NCBI GenBank assembly: GCA_965262455.1
Contig: CBDHFH010000008.1
Span: 558,001 to 622,000, forward strand
Origin: UBA1858 sp965262455
GTDB lineage: Bacteria > Pseudomonadota > Gammaproteobacteria > UBA4575
DNA length: 64,000 nt
Direction: 5' to 3'
Each line of letters begins with the position of its first letter. The first letter of the stretch is position 1. The position numbers and the translations under genes are program-made. Of the stretch, positions 46,340-56,271 are shown piece after piece. The notes below the pieces were generated by a model. It did not search any database. It saw only the letters and a program-made list of their open reading frames with translations, and was not told the DNA's origin.

Positions 46340-48817
46340 ATGATAGATATTTTGAGCAGATATTCAGCCAAGAATAACGATATAGAACAAATATTAGAAC
46401 AAGCCTTAGACGCGGTAGTTACAATTGATACTGCAAATAATATTGTTTTTTTTAACAGTGCAGCTGAGAAGTTATGGGGCTATACACGCAATGAGGTTTT
46501 GGGTAAAAATGTAAAAATCCTAGTGCCTGCAGGCATTCAAAGTGTTCATGATGGATATATAGACGCTAATAGAACAACAAGCGTAAACAAAATTGTAGGT
46601 ACTTCACGAGAAATTGAAGTCCCTCGTAAAGATGGAACAACAATCTGGTGTGACTTATCTCTGTCTAAAATCGGTTCTGGTAAAGAAGCACGTTACTCCG
46701 CATTTGTAAAGGACGTTACTGAAATTAGGGAATCACGAGAAACGATCAATCAAACTCTGGAGCAGGCAGTTGATGCAGTAGTCACTATTGATGAAAATAA
46801 TAACATCACCTTCTTTAATAAGGCGGCTGAAAGTTTATGGGGTTATACGCGTGATGAGGTGCTAGGCCATAATGTTAAGATGCTTGTACCAGCTGAGTTG
46901 CAGGGAAATCATGATAGCTATGTAAATACAAATCGAGAGACAGGTGTAAATAAAATCGTCGGGACTTCTCGAGAAATTGAAGTGCCTAGAAAAGATGGTT
47001 CAACTGTTTGGTGTAACTTAGGCCTTTCAAAGGTAGAAGTAGGAGATAAAATTATTTATACCGCTTTTTTGAAAGACATTACTGCAGAAAGAGAAGCAAG
47101 AGAAACAATTAATCAAACATTGGAACAAGCCATAGATGCTGTCGTAACAATTAATGAACATAATGATATTACATTCTTTAATCGTGCTGCAGAAGAGTTG
47201 TGGGGATATTCCCGAGAAGAGGTATTAGGCAAGAATGTGAAAATGCTAGTCCCAATGGCCTTGCAAGCAGATCATGATAAGTTTGTGAATGCAAATCGAG
47301 AGACCGGTGTTAATAAAATTGTTGGCACGTCAAGGGAAATAGAAGTGCCTCGGAAAGATGGCACAACTGTTTGGTGTAACTTGGGATTATCAAAAGTATC
47401 TGTAGGTGAAAATATTATTTACACTGCTTTTGTAAAAAATATCACGGAAGAGAGACGTTCTCGTGAAATTATCAATCAAACTCTCCAGCAAGCAATAGAT
47501 GCAGTTGTGACAATTGATGAAGAAAATAATATTACTTTCTTTAATACAGCGGCTGAAAACTTATGGGGTTATACACAAGAGGAGGTTGTTGGCAAGAATG
47601 TAAAGATGTTAGTTCCTGCAGATATACGCTCTATGCATGATAACTATGTCAATGCCAATCGATCTACGGGTGTTAATAAGATAGTAGGAACTTCTAGAGA
47701 GGTTCCGATTTATAGGAAAGATGGCACCCAAGTTTGGGGGGCATTATCTCTATCTAAAATTACCTCTGATAGTAATACTTTGTATACAGCATTTATTAAA
47801 GATGTTACTGACGAGGTAAATAGCCGAGAAAAATTAAAAGTGCTTTCATTGGTTGCCGATGAAACTGATAACTCAGTTATTATCACAGATGCAGAAGGAA
47901 ACATTGAATACGCAAATAATGGTTTTACACGAATGACTGGCTATACATTTGAAGAGGTTGTTGGTAAAAAGCCAGGCAATATATTGCAAGGTGAGCTGAC
48001 GGATAAACAAACAGTTCAAAACATCAGTCATCACTTAGCTAGAAAAGAACCATTTTATGAAGAAATATTAAACTATACTAAAGATGGCAAACCATATTGG
48101 ATATCGTTATCGATCAATCCTGTATTCGATGATAAGGGTAATATTCAAAAGTTTGTATCTGTGCAAGCTAATGTAACAGAAACAAAGCAAGATGCTTTAG
48201 ACTCAAGTTCTAGATTGGATGCGATTAAACGTTCAAACGCGATAGTTGAATGGAACCCTGACGGTGAGTTAAAAACAGTTAATGAAATTTTTGCCAATAG
48301 CTTTAATTGTAGCTCTGATGAAATTATTCAAACTAAGAGTATATACGCGCTTGATAGATTGCTATCTGCTGAAGAGATTTCCGATGTGCGGGCAGGGAAG
48401 CATGTTCAGAAAGATCTGACTATACCATATTTAAAAAGCCAGATTCATATGTCAGCAAATATTCAGCCTATTAGGGATTACCAAGGTAATATACTTCGAA
48501 TTGTTATGTACGCTTTAGATAATACTCAACGTCGTGTTGCTATTAATGAAACTAACCAACTTATGACAGACGTACTTGGTAAAATTAGTCAAATCGCATC
48601 AAATATTAGCACTATCTCTAAACAAACAAATCTACTATCGCTTAATGCAGGAATTGAATCAGCTCAAGCAGGTGAAGCTGGTTATGGTTTTAGCATCATA
48701 GCTGGTGAAATTCGCACCTTGGCAACAGGTTCGGCAGAGTCAGCTAAAGAAATTAACGATATGATTGAAACTACTCGTGAGAAGATAGATGAGCTTCAAG
48801 TACTCTTTTCTAACTAA
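46340..48817 (+). CDS. Soluble chemotaxis transducer with four tandem haem-type PAS domains
   Basis: This 825-aa protein has no membrane helix. Four near-identical PAS domains with a 121-residue period (about 15-130, 136-251, 257-372, 378-493) each carry His followed 20 residues later by Arg (H70/R90, H191/R211, H312/R332, H433/R453). This is the spacing of the haem ligand and O2-binding Arg in FixL (200/220) and DosP (77/97). A fifth PAS (about 505-615) and a more divergent sixth region (630-735) follow. The end (745-825) is a short receptor signalling hairpin with NLLSLNAGIESAQAGEAG. There are no obvious methylation helices. It follows cheW; aerotaxis is the inferred role. Confidence 0.88.
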   Translation: MIDILSRYSAKNNDIEQILEQALDAVVTIDTANNIVFFNSAAEKLWGYTRNEVLGKNVKILVPAGIQSVHDGYIDANRTTSVNKIVGTSREIEVPRKDGTTIWCDLSLSKIGSGKEARYSAFVKDVTEIRESRETINQTLEQAVDAVVTIDENNNITFFNKAAESLWGYTRDEVLGHNVKMLVPAELQGNHDSYVNTNRETGVNKIVGTSREIEVPRKDGSTVWCNLGLSKVEVGDKIIYTAFLKDITAEREARETINQTLEQAIDAVVTINEHNDITFFNRAAEELWGYSREEVLGKNVKMLVPMALQADHDKFVNANRETGVNKIVGTSREIEVPRKDGTTVWCNLGLSKVSVGENIIYTAFVKNITEERRSREIINQTLQQAIDAVVTIDEENNITFFNTAAENLWGYTQEEVVGKNVKMLVPADIRSMHDNYVNANRSTGVNKIVGTSREVPIYRKDGTQVWGALSLSKITSDSNTLYTAFIKDVTDEVNSREKLKVLSLVADETDNSVIITDAEGNIEYANNGFTRMTGYTFEEVVGKKPGNILQGELTDKQTVQNISHHLARKEPFYEEILNYTKDGKPYWISLSINPVFDDKGNIQKFVSVQANVTETKQDALDSSSRLDAIKRSNAIVEWNPDGELKTVNEIFANSFNCSSDEIIQTKSIYALDRLLSAEEISDVRAGKHVQKDLTIPYLKSQIHMSANIQPIRDYQGNILRIVMYALDNTQRRVAINETNQLMTDVLGKISQIASNISTISKQTNLLSLNAGIESAQAGEAGYGFSIIAGEIRTLATGSAESAKEINDMIETTREKIDELQVLFSN
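46397..47830 (+). repeat. Four 363-bp tandem repeats encoding the PAS domains
   Basis: The coding sequence repeats with a 363-bp period four times. Conserved stretches such as AATAAAATTGTTGGCACGTC and near variants recur in each unit while third positions have diverged, so the duplications are not very recent. Confidence 0.8.
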
Positions 48818-48903
48818 GCAATCTATCTGCAGTAAATATATTAAATATTTTCTATCAGGTGCTGGCGGTCAAACTCGCTACGAGAGAACAATTCATCACC
48901 ATC

Positions 48904-48944
48904 AAAAACTAAAATGGCTCCTAAAGGAGCCGTTTTAGTTTTTT
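48904..48944 (+). terminator. Rho-independent terminator
   Basis: AACTAAAATGGCTCC - TAAA - GGAGCCGTTTTAGTT is a 15-bp stem (one T-G wobble) followed by a T run, about 85 bases after the transducer stop. The A run on the other side makes it bidirectional, serving also the minus-strand 98-aa gene. Confidence 0.9.
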
Positions 48945-49129
48945 GATGGAGGCGGTAGCTACTTAACAAGTTACGCAAGCTATTGAATGTATTATTTAAT
49001 TTAGAATTAACCTAATTCTAGCGCCCCTATTTATACCCCTAAGTGATCTGGCTGTTATAGGCTTTCTATAGGCGGTGCTGGATTGCAATTGATCGTAAAT
49101 ACTCAATGAAGAGGGGATAGTACTAAGCT

Positions 49130-49426
49130 TTATCCTGAAGCCTTAAATTGATTTTGAGATGTAAGCTTAATATGACAGTGTGGGCATCTAAGAGGAAAGT
49201 ACAAAATTCCTAGGTATAAATTATATTTTCCATGCTGTATGTCAAAAATACCTTTGTTGCAATTATGACACTGTTGTTCTCGCGAAAAAACAAATTGAGC
49301 AAGAACAGCTAGAGGAAGTGTAATAATTATCCCTAGATTACTTGTAGATAGTAAGCATGCGCAGAGATAGCCAATAAAAATAACTATCGAGATAAACATT
49401 TTGGTCGTATACGGTAGAAAGCTCAC
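49130..49426 (-). CDS. Small membrane protein with zinc-ribbon-like Cys pairs
   Basis: This 98-aa protein has two hydrophobic helices (ISIVIFIGYLCACLL and LGIIITLPLAVLAQFVF) followed by a cytoplasmic tail with CHNC and CPHC separated by 25 residues, a zinc-ribbon pattern. No family is recognised. It is oriented against both neighbours; the bidirectional terminator at 48.9 kb lies downstream. A similar layout occurs in small membrane proteins of unknown function. Confidence 0.55.
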   Translation of the reverse strand: MSFLPYTTKMFISIVIFIGYLCACLLSTSNLGIIITLPLAVLAQFVFSREQQCHNCNKGIFDIQHGKYNLYLGILYFPLRCPHCHIKLTSQNQFKASG

Positions 49427-49701
49427 GAGTTAATTGAAACATATTAACGGTCGTATTTTAGTGATGAGCGTTAGTTTTTGCTTTGCAGCAAATAAATATC
49501 CTTAGTAGTGAGGAAAAATCATTCATTTACATTCAGCCGTAGATAAATCAGTTAGTTAGCTATATTTAATTTATTTTTAGAAAATTAAAATATACCTGCA
49601 GCATACTGTACACATATTTAATTACTCTTATGCACTAAAAAAAAATGCTTACCTGTCGTTAACACTCACAGCAAATCAGTAAATTACGAGGACAGGTTAA
49701 A

Positions 49702-50211
49702 ATGAAAAATCATAAACTAATGGCTAGAGGTTTTACACTCGTTGAGTTGTTAATCGTCGTTATTATTCTAGCTATCCTAGCTGCAGTGGTTTTCCCACAA
49801 TTTTCCGCAAGCACTAATGATGCTAAAGCCGCAGCTCTACAATCTAATCTGACTAATATCCGATCCGCTATTGAGTTTTACTATCAAGAGCATGGTGAAT
49901 ATCCTGGAGCGAATATTGCGACAGGTGCGACCTGTGGAGTAGGTGCGGCAGTAACTGCAGGAGCTGCAAATTCCGAAGCAGCTTTAATTGCCCAGTTAAC
50001 TCGATACACCAACAGTGATGGTCTAGCTTGCACAGGAAAAGACGCAACATTCCAATACGGTCCTTACATTAAAGGCAATATTCCAGATAATCCAGAAGGT
50101 ACCAATAATACAGTTACAGTAGTGAGTACAGGTGTTCTCGGTTTGAGTTCTTCTGCAACCGGCGGTTGGAGATACGATACTGTTACTGGTGAGTTTATAG
50201 GCGATCATTAA
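49702..50211 (+). CDS. Major prepilin/pseudopilin (MshA/GspG-like)
   Basis: This 169-aa protein starts with a 10-residue leader and a classical prepilin site ARG|FTLVELLIVVIILAILAAVV; the cut falls after Gly10 and Glu15 is the conserved +5. The globular part has two Cys (ATCGV and LACTG) that may form a disulphide, and GGWRYDTVTGEF near the end, typical of type II major pseudopilins and MSHA pilins. CGAGGACAGGTTAAA is its ribosome site. It opens a 14-kb operon of pilus/secretion genes. Confidence 0.88.
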   Translation: MKNHKLMARGFTLVELLIVVIILAILAAVVFPQFSASTNDAKAAALQSNLTNIRSAIEFYYQEHGEYPGANIATGATCGVGAAVTAGAANSEAALIAQLTRYTNSDGLACTGKDATFQYGPYIKGNIPDNPEGTNNTVTVVSTGVLGLSSSATGGWRYDTVTGEFIGDH

Positions 50212-50265
50212 TTTATTTCTGTTGCAGAGTATTTGTAATGCACATTAAAAAAGAAAAATTAAGAT

Positions 50266-51390
50266 ATGCTCGCTATAAAACCTATAACAGAATATTTTGG
50301 GATTAAGTCGCCTTTCGTTAAGACAGGTAAAATTGGCCTTGATTTTGCGCTTGAAAAAGTAAATTTCGTACAATTGGGTGAACTCCAAAAAAGTAGCATT
50401 GCACTTAAATCATTTTGTTCACTTCCATACTTGAGTACGAGAGAGGAACTACTTAGCTCACCAAAACTGCTTAGAACACTTATACGTAGTGCATTCTCAA
50501 GTACTCATTTTAACGGTAAGAAGATAGTCACTTCTATACCGTCAAATGAAGTACGAATAATTTCTATCAATTATCAGCAAAAGAGTGGAGGAAGTGCTGA
50601 GTCAGGCATTCTAGATTCTCTTAAAGATAGACTTGATGAGGATCTCACGGGTTATGTGATTGATTATTTGCCTGTCAGAGGTAAAGAGATGGATCAAGAG
50701 AAACTAGCAATTGTTGCACTTGTAAAAAAAGAGGCTGTAACAAACTACTTGGAGGTTTTACGCTATGCTGGGCTTGAGGTAGATTCTTTAGAAATCCGTC
50801 CAGCAGCAATTAATCGTTACATTTATTCAAATTTAAGAAAAGATAATTATCAGGATATTTTATCTATTAATTTTGGAGAGGTTAATAGTTATTTAACAGT
50901 AACCTCCGGCAGACGATTATTGTTGGATCAACAAATAGAATTTGGTTCTAAAAAGTTAATCGAATCGATATCGAATACACTAGATATTTCCATTAACTCA
51001 GTTTTAGATCTGGTTTCACAGTATGGTTTTGAAGATCAGAGTCAAAATCTAGAATCAAATTCAATCGCTATAGAAAATCATTCAAAAATTCTTAAAGAAA
51101 TATGTAAGCCAGAACTAGATAAGTTAATTGATGAAGTAAATCAAGTTTTGCTGTTTTTTGCTTCAGAGAACCATGGTCGTAGCATTAATAAGATATTTTT
51201 ATTGGGGTGTATGTCGTATTGGAAAAATCTGGATAACTACTTAAATAGTTCTTTGAAAATTAATACTGAATCGATAATAAACCCGTTAGACAAGTTAGAA
51301 GATCCATATCAAGTATTAACAAATTCTAATCATATAAATGGACCTGAGCTATCGATTGCTATTGGTCACGCTTTGCGGGGTTTAGTATAA
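50266..51390 (+). CDS. PilM/MshI-like ASKHA assembly protein
   Basis: This 374-aa protein has the actin-like PilM pattern: a GKIGLDFALEKVNFVQL start, RKDNYQDILSINFGEVNSYL phosphate loop, and LLGCMSYWKNLDNYL with ALRGL at the end. It is cytoplasmic and binds PilN's N-terminal tail. It has no spacing to the PilN-like gene. In MSHA systems this position is MshI. Confidence 0.8.
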   Translation: MLAIKPITEYFGIKSPFVKTGKIGLDFALEKVNFVQLGELQKSSIALKSFCSLPYLSTREELLSSPKLLRTLIRSAFSSTHFNGKKIVTSIPSNEVRIISINYQQKSGGSAESGILDSLKDRLDEDLTGYVIDYLPVRGKEMDQEKLAIVALVKKEAVTNYLEVLRYAGLEVDSLEIRPAAINRYIYSNLRKDNYQDILSINFGEVNSYLTVTSGRRLLLDQQIEFGSKKLIESISNTLDISINSVLDLVSQYGFEDQSQNLESNSIAIENHSKILKEICKPELDKLIDEVNQVLLFFASENHGRSINKIFLLGCMSYWKNLDNYLNSSLKINTESIINPLDKLEDPYQVLTNSNHINGPELSIAIGHALRGLV

Positions 51391-52032
51391 ATGAAAGAAT
51401 TTGATTTAATCCCTGATTCCTATCGAATTTATCTTTGGAATATAAAGATGACTAAGTTATCTGTTGTTACGTTGATTAGCATCATCATTATCTTATTGTT
51501 CACATACAATGCAATAGTCCATGCAACACAAGAGGCTGAGACAAAGATTGAGCAGTTGAATTTAATCGAAGATGGAAAAAAGCAATTTAAAGTTAAGTAT
51601 GAAGAGTTACTCGAAGAGAAAAATAATCTTGAAAATAAATGGAAATTATTAAATGGATTAAGAAGTACGCCGCCACCAGAAGATATATTCTCTACTATCG
51701 ATGATGCATTGGTTGGATTGGAAGTGTGGTTCACTAATCTTAACTATAATCGAACTGAGCAGTTATCTGAGCAACAATCGCTAGTGAATACTGGTTATTT
51801 CATTATCATCAATGCGGGTGAAAACGAATCGTTATCTATAGGTACAAAGCTCCTAATCTCTGGTGGAGCAGGTAATCACTCAACACTATCTAAATTTGTT
51901 AAAAATTTATTAGTACAAGATTCAGTCCTCGATGCGAAAGTGCTAGAAACTTCATCAAAGAGCAACCAGGGTATCGGGCATATCAATTTTGTAATTGAAG
52001 TCGTGTGGAATCAAGAGGCTAAATATTCATGA
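51391..52032 (+). CDS. PilN-like assembly protein
   Basis: This 213-aa protein begins KEFDLIPDSYRIYL, like the short PilN N-terminus that docks on PilM (INLLP motif). One membrane helix (SVVTLISIIIILLFTYNAIV, about 27-46) is followed by a coiled coil (about 50-88) and a periplasmic ferredoxin-like domain. It forms the inner-membrane alignment complex with the PilO-like protein, whose start overlaps by 4 bases. Confidence 0.75.
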   Translation: MKEFDLIPDSYRIYLWNIKMTKLSVVTLISIIIILLFTYNAIVHATQEAETKIEQLNLIEDGKKQFKVKYEELLEEKNNLENKWKLLNGLRSTPPPEDIFSTIDDALVGLEVWFTNLNYNRTEQLSEQQSLVNTGYFIIINAGENESLSIGTKLLISGGAGNHSTLSKFVKNLLVQDSVLDAKVLETSSKSNQGIGHINFVIEVVWNQEAKYS

Positions 52033-52592
52033 TCAATAGCATCTTGTCAAATATGAATAGTCGCACATATATAATGATTATTGTGGGTTTTATTTTTGTG
52101 ATTTTTTCTATAACAATTTCATATTTAATCCTCCCAAAATACAAGCACTATCATAGTCTTTCTTCTAACTTAAATATTCTAGAAAAAGAAGCAGGTAGTG
52201 ACGATGGAATTGAAGCGGCAATCACCTCTTTAGTTGATGAGGTAGAACTTGCTAAGCGTAAATTGAAAGGTGATATGGCGAACTTGCCAGAAAAAGAAAT
52301 GGAATCCTATATCATTGGAGTGCTACAAAATATTTCTTGGGATAATAAAATAAATTTGATTGGTGTTAAGCCGGCTAAAGGCAGTGAAATCCATATATTC
52401 CAAGAGCTGCTATTTAACGTAAAGTTATCAGGTGACTATTTCGACTTATACAACTGGTTTGTTGAAATACGGGAAAACTTAGGATTTATTGTTGTTAAGA
52501 AACTCAATATCTCTCCTGTAAATAGTCGAGAAGAAAATTCACAACTGTTGATGGATCTGACGATTGCCTCTTACAAGAGTACACAGCAATGA
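52029..52592 (+). CDS. PilO/MshJ-like assembly protein
   Basis: This 187-aa protein has one N-terminal membrane helix (IMIIVGFIFVIFSITISYLI), a coiled coil and a periplasmic domain ending in a ferredoxin-like fold (FNVKLSGDYFDLYNWFVEI, LLMDLTIASYK). It pairs with PilN. Overlaps with both neighbours (4 bases each) show translational coupling. Confidence 0.75.
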   Translation: MINSILSNMNSRTYIMIIVGFIFVIFSITISYLILPKYKHYHSLSSNLNILEKEAGSDDGIEAAITSLVDEVELAKRKLKGDMANLPEKEMESYIIGVLQNISWDNKINLIGVKPAKGSEIHIFQELLFNVKLSGDYFDLYNWFVEIRENLGFIVVKKLNISPVNSREENSQLLMDLTIASYKSTQQ

Positions 52593-52957
52593 TAACGCGC
52601 ATATTCTCGTTTCTGATCATTATGAATTGCTTGGTTTATATGCACAGTGTGCCTGCAACAGAGCGTAATTCTATATTAAAGAAAAATCCATTCATTCAAC
52701 CCATTAAATATTTGGGTACTGGGTCTCAAATAGATCCTTCTAATGATATGGATTCGTCATTTGGCAGTCTAATTCTTCGCGGGACGTTGTCATCAAAGGA
52801 AAACTCTATCGCTAATATCAATGGCAAGATGTTATCCATTGGTGAAAAGATTAATGGCTACGAAATAAAGAAGATTGATGTGGGTAGTGCTGTTCTAATC
52901 AAAGATGGCGCGCCTAAACTTTTGGTCGTGAATGAAAAATATCAAAAATTAAGATGA
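52589..52957 (+). CDS. PilP/MshK-like pilotin-type periplasmic protein
   Basis: This 122-aa protein has a signal peptide, then an HR-type beta domain: SLILRGTLSSKENSIANING, GEKINGYEIKKIDVGSAVLI. The pattern (own-gene residue I-A-x-ING-x-x-L-x-x-G) matches MshK and GspC homology regions that contact the secretin. No lipobox is clear. It is overlapped at both ends. Confidence 0.72.
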   Translation: MITRIFSFLIIMNCLVYMHSVPATERNSILKKNPFIQPIKYLGTGSQIDPSNDMDSSFGSLILRGTLSSKENSIANINGKMLSIGEKINGYEIKKIDVGSAVLIKDGAPKLLVVNEKYQKLR

Positions 52958-54417
52958 ACATTATTAGACTAATCATTCAGATAATATTGTTAACATCTTC
53001 ATTGACAAGCATTGTTTGCGCAACTGAATCTCAGCAATCAAACAGGGTGTCTTTGACATTAAGCAATGTTGAAATTTCTGAAGCTATGGAAATGCTTTCT
53101 ATAAAAGAGCGGGTAAACATAGTGCTATCAAAAGACGTCAAAGGTGAGATTTCGATTAACTTATATAATATTTCACTGCGTGAGGCGATATTGTCTATCG
53201 CTAGTGCCGCTGGATATGCCGTTGAATTTCGGAATAATAGCTATTTTATATTAAAGAGAGAAGAAAGCGGGAAGTATGCCAGTAGTGGATTGACCGAATT
53301 AAGGACATTTAAGGTTAAGTACTCCAATACTGATGATGTAGAGCAAATTTTAGAGACTTATCTATCAGAATACGGAAATATAACTAATCTTCCCGATAGA
53401 AAAATGCTTGTTGTTGAGGATCTCCCACCATTTATCCATCGTATTGAGAAACTACTCAAAGAAATAGATCAGCAGCCCAAACAAATATTCATTGAAGCGA
53501 AAATACTTGAGGTAACACTGCGAGATACAGAATCGTCTGGACTTGATTGGGCCAAGTTATTTAGTTCTGATGGTGGGAGTGGGTCATTTGGAACAAGAGG
53601 GCTTTCAAATGTTCTTTCTCCCGGATTATTTTTTAATTTAGTTACACCTAATGTAGAAGTTGCATTAGATAGCTTATTTGATCGTGGCAGATTACGCACA
53701 CTTTCCACGCCAAAGTTACTTGCACTAGAGGATCAGGAAGCTGAAGTCATTATTGGTGATCGTCTGGGTTTTAGAGTAACAACAACTATAAATCAAGTAA
53801 CAAGTGAAACTATCGAATTTTTAGAATCTGGTGTCATCATGCGTGTAACACCTGCTGTCGATGAGCAAGGTCGAATTCTATTGGATATCCACCCTGAAGT
53901 TAGTACCGGGCGTGTAGAAGATGGTATTCCAAATCAAGTTACCACTGAAGTAACAACGCAAATGTTAGTAGACGATGGGCAGACAGTATTTATTGGTGGT
54001 TTGATTAGGAGAAGTCTAGATCAAAATAAGTCTGGAGTTCCTGTGTTGGGTGGCATACCTGTAGTTGGCAGAGCATTTTCAAACAAGTCCATAAGTAGTT
54101 TAAATACAGAAACAGTCGTAATGATTACTCCCTATATTGTTTCAGATCATAATAATGTGCTCAACAATAAAGAGAAAGCTAGGGCTGAGAATATTCAAAA
54201 TGAATTCATCAATAGAGCGACTGACATTGATAATAAATTTATTAAAGAAAATGCAAGTTCGAAAAGTGTTAATCAAGAGGAGGCATACCCTATTAAAATA
54301 AATAATTCTAATGGGTCGACTAAGGACAGTCCGAAATACCATGAGAGTGCTTGTACTTTAAATCCAAGTTATAGAGGAAGTCTAGGGTGTAGTACAAACA
54401 TCCATGCTAAGAAATAA
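52954..54417 (+). CDS. Secretin (MshL/PilQ/GspD family)
   Basis: This 487-aa outer-membrane protein has a signal peptide. An N0/STN domain (VSLTLSNVEISEAMEML, residues about 28-90) and one N1 domain (TFKVKYSNTDDVEQILETYL ... EKLLKEID) precede the secretin core (QIFIEAKILEVTLRDTE, VALDSLFDRGRLRTLSTPKLL, GVPVLGGIPVVGRAF). With only two N domains it is shorter than GspD (about 650) and close to MshL. It forms the gated pore for the pilus or substrate. Confidence 0.88.
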   Translation: MNIIRLIIQIILLTSSLTSIVCATESQQSNRVSLTLSNVEISEAMEMLSIKERVNIVLSKDVKGEISINLYNISLREAILSIASAAGYAVEFRNNSYFILKREESGKYASSGLTELRTFKVKYSNTDDVEQILETYLSEYGNITNLPDRKMLVVEDLPPFIHRIEKLLKEIDQQPKQIFIEAKILEVTLRDTESSGLDWAKLFSSDGGSGSFGTRGLSNVLSPGLFFNLVTPNVEVALDSLFDRGRLRTLSTPKLLALEDQEAEVIIGDRLGFRVTTTINQVTSETIEFLESGVIMRVTPAVDEQGRILLDIHPEVSTGRVEDGIPNQVTTEVTTQMLVDDGQTVFIGGLIRRSLDQNKSGVPVLGGIPVVGRAFSNKSISSLNTETVVMITPYIVSDHNNVLNNKEKARAENIQNEFINRATDIDNKFIKENASSKSVNQEEAYPIKINNSNGSTKDSPKYHESACTLNPSYRGSLGCSTNIHAKK

Positions 54418-56269
54418 TATGAATAATTATAGTGTAAAAAGCATGTTCAATTGGAGAATGCAGCAAAGTGGTGTATTTATTTTAGTCTTTACCTTGCTTG
54501 GAAGTGCATTCATTATGTTTGGTTTTCTCTCATATGATAAAACTAATAAACTTAATCAAACAAGAATCCATGGAATCGAATTAGCACGAATTTTATCTGA
54601 AATGCCTTATGAGCAACTAGTTAAAAATAAGCACCATAATGGTTTGTTAGCTATAGCGAAATACTATATTGGAAATCCCAGATTCGCTTATGTGGCAGTT
54701 ACGGATAAATATGGCAGTATCCAAGCAAGCGCAACACAACCGGGTCAGACAGTATCACATAGAAATGCGCCAGTTGATCCAAGTGGATGGTTGTCTGAAA
54801 TAACGATAGAGAAAGAATCTAGCGATAAGAGAATTATTGAATTTCAAGCGCCTATTTTAAGTGCTAATCAATTAAATGGATTTGTGAGAATTGCTTTTCA
54901 TGAGCCATCAACTTTATTTAGCAGTCATCACATACCAGTTATATCGGCCATTTTATTGCCATTTATTACCATTGTTGGATTATTTATTTATCTTCTAAAT
55001 AAAGAAAACAGAGTGTTAAGTAATCTCGGAAATGTGTTGTCTGATACAAATAAACTGAATCAAGTACAAGTATCAGCAAGTGGTGAGTTGGCTGAGTTTA
55101 TTGATAAATTTAATCAATATATTAGTGGTACTAAACAACATATTGAGGATGTCTCTAATAAACATAGAGAACTGGAAACTTCTTCTAAATTGATCAGTTA
55201 CCAACAAGCAAAAATACAGTCTATATTGCATGCTGTTCCGGAGGGGATGATTGTTATTGATGATACGGGTAATATCAGCTTTGCTAATGACAAGATGATG
55301 GCCTTATTTGGCGTAGATAAAAATACATTATCTGATAAGTCGTTAATTTGGTGTACAGACGATAAAGTCAAAAATTATCTACATAAAATTATCACTAATC
55401 CTCTTTCAAACAATAATTATGAGCAGGTAGAATTTATACCTGAAGGATATGCTGATAAAAAATATGTGGGAAGAGCATTTCCATTATTTTCGCCTCGAGA
55501 TACAGATCAAATTCATGGAACTTTAGTCGTGTTTCGTGACTATACTGAAGAAAGTCTTGCGAAAAACGCAAGAGGAGAATTTGTTGCTCATGTCGCGCAT
55601 GAAATAAAAAACCCTTTGAATGTATTAGCTATGTATAGCGAATCACTACTGACAGAAGAAGGGGAATCCCATGAACACAGAATTGAAGCAGTCAATGTAA
55701 TATTGGATGAAGTAGAACGTCTTTCAATGTTAATTAATAACCTGTTATCCATTACTAAGATAGAAATGGGCAGTATGGATATTAATCGTCAACGAGTTAA
55801 ATTAAAGGATTTGCTAGAAGATGTATTTGCAACAATTAAGCGCACTGGTTCGAATAAAAAGTTAGATTTTGTCATAGATGTACCAGGAGATTTGTCGTCT
55901 TTATATATCGATAAAGATTTAATGCGTATTGCCTTAAATAACTTGTTATCAAATGCTGTTAAGTATAGTAATCACACCGGATCAATTATCTTGTCAGCTG
56001 AAGAATCTGATGGGTATATACATATCAAAGTTGCTGATTCTGGCATAGGTGTTTCAGAAGAAGATCAGCAATTTATCTTTGATAAATTTTATCGCTCAGA
56101 CTCAGAAAATGCTCGTGCTCGAACAGGTCATGGCCTGGGGTTATCGTTAGTCAAAGATATCGTGAATTTACATCATGGGAGAATTGATATTAACAGCACT
56201 CTCGGAAATGGCACTGAATTTATCATTACAATAGAAAACAATGCAGCACTATTAGAAAGGGTCAGCTAA
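54404..56269 (+). CDS. Membrane sensor histidine kinase with PAS domain
   Basis: This 621-aa protein (616 from the alternative start at 54419, one base after the secretin stop) has helix 1 (24-42), a periplasmic sensor of about 130 residues and helix 2 (178-198). Then a coil, a PAS domain (about 265-385), HisKA with His399 in HVAHEIKNPLNVL, and HATPase with NLLSNAVKYS, DSGIGV and GHGLGLSL follow. It is inside the pilus operon between the secretin and a stand-alone receiver, two bases downstream. It probably senses an envelope signal and controls pilus function through that receiver. Confidence 0.85.
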   Translation: MLRNNMNNYSVKSMFNWRMQQSGVFILVFTLLGSAFIMFGFLSYDKTNKLNQTRIHGIELARILSEMPYEQLVKNKHHNGLLAIAKYYIGNPRFAYVAVTDKYGSIQASATQPGQTVSHRNAPVDPSGWLSEITIEKESSDKRIIEFQAPILSANQLNGFVRIAFHEPSTLFSSHHIPVISAILLPFITIVGLFIYLLNKENRVLSNLGNVLSDTNKLNQVQVSASGELAEFIDKFNQYISGTKQHIEDVSNKHRELETSSKLISYQQAKIQSILHAVPEGMIVIDDTGNISFANDKMMALFGVDKNTLSDKSLIWCTDDKVKNYLHKIITNPLSNNNYEQVEFIPEGYADKKYVGRAFPLFSPRDTDQIHGTLVVFRDYTEESLAKNARGEFVAHVAHEIKNPLNVLAMYSESLLTEEGESHEHRIEAVNVILDEVERLSMLINNLLSITKIEMGSMDINRQRVKLKDLLEDVFATIKRTGSNKKLDFVIDVPGDLSSLYIDKDLMRIALNNLLSNAVKYSNHTGSIILSAEESDGYIHIKVADSGIGVSEEDQQFIFDKFYRSDSENARARTGHGLGLSLVKDIVNLHHGRIDINSTLGNGTEFIITIENNAALLERVS

Positions 56270-56271
56270 AG

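Noticed and set aside
46340..48817. PAS repeats as an assembly artefact
   Set aside because: The four units have diverged at many codons and one differs strongly at its end, so they are genuine duplications rather than a mis-assembled tandem.
49427..49701. Sigma-54 promoter for the pilin gene
   Set aside because: No TGGCAC-N5-TTGCA-like pair is present in the 275 bases upstream; the promoter type is left open.
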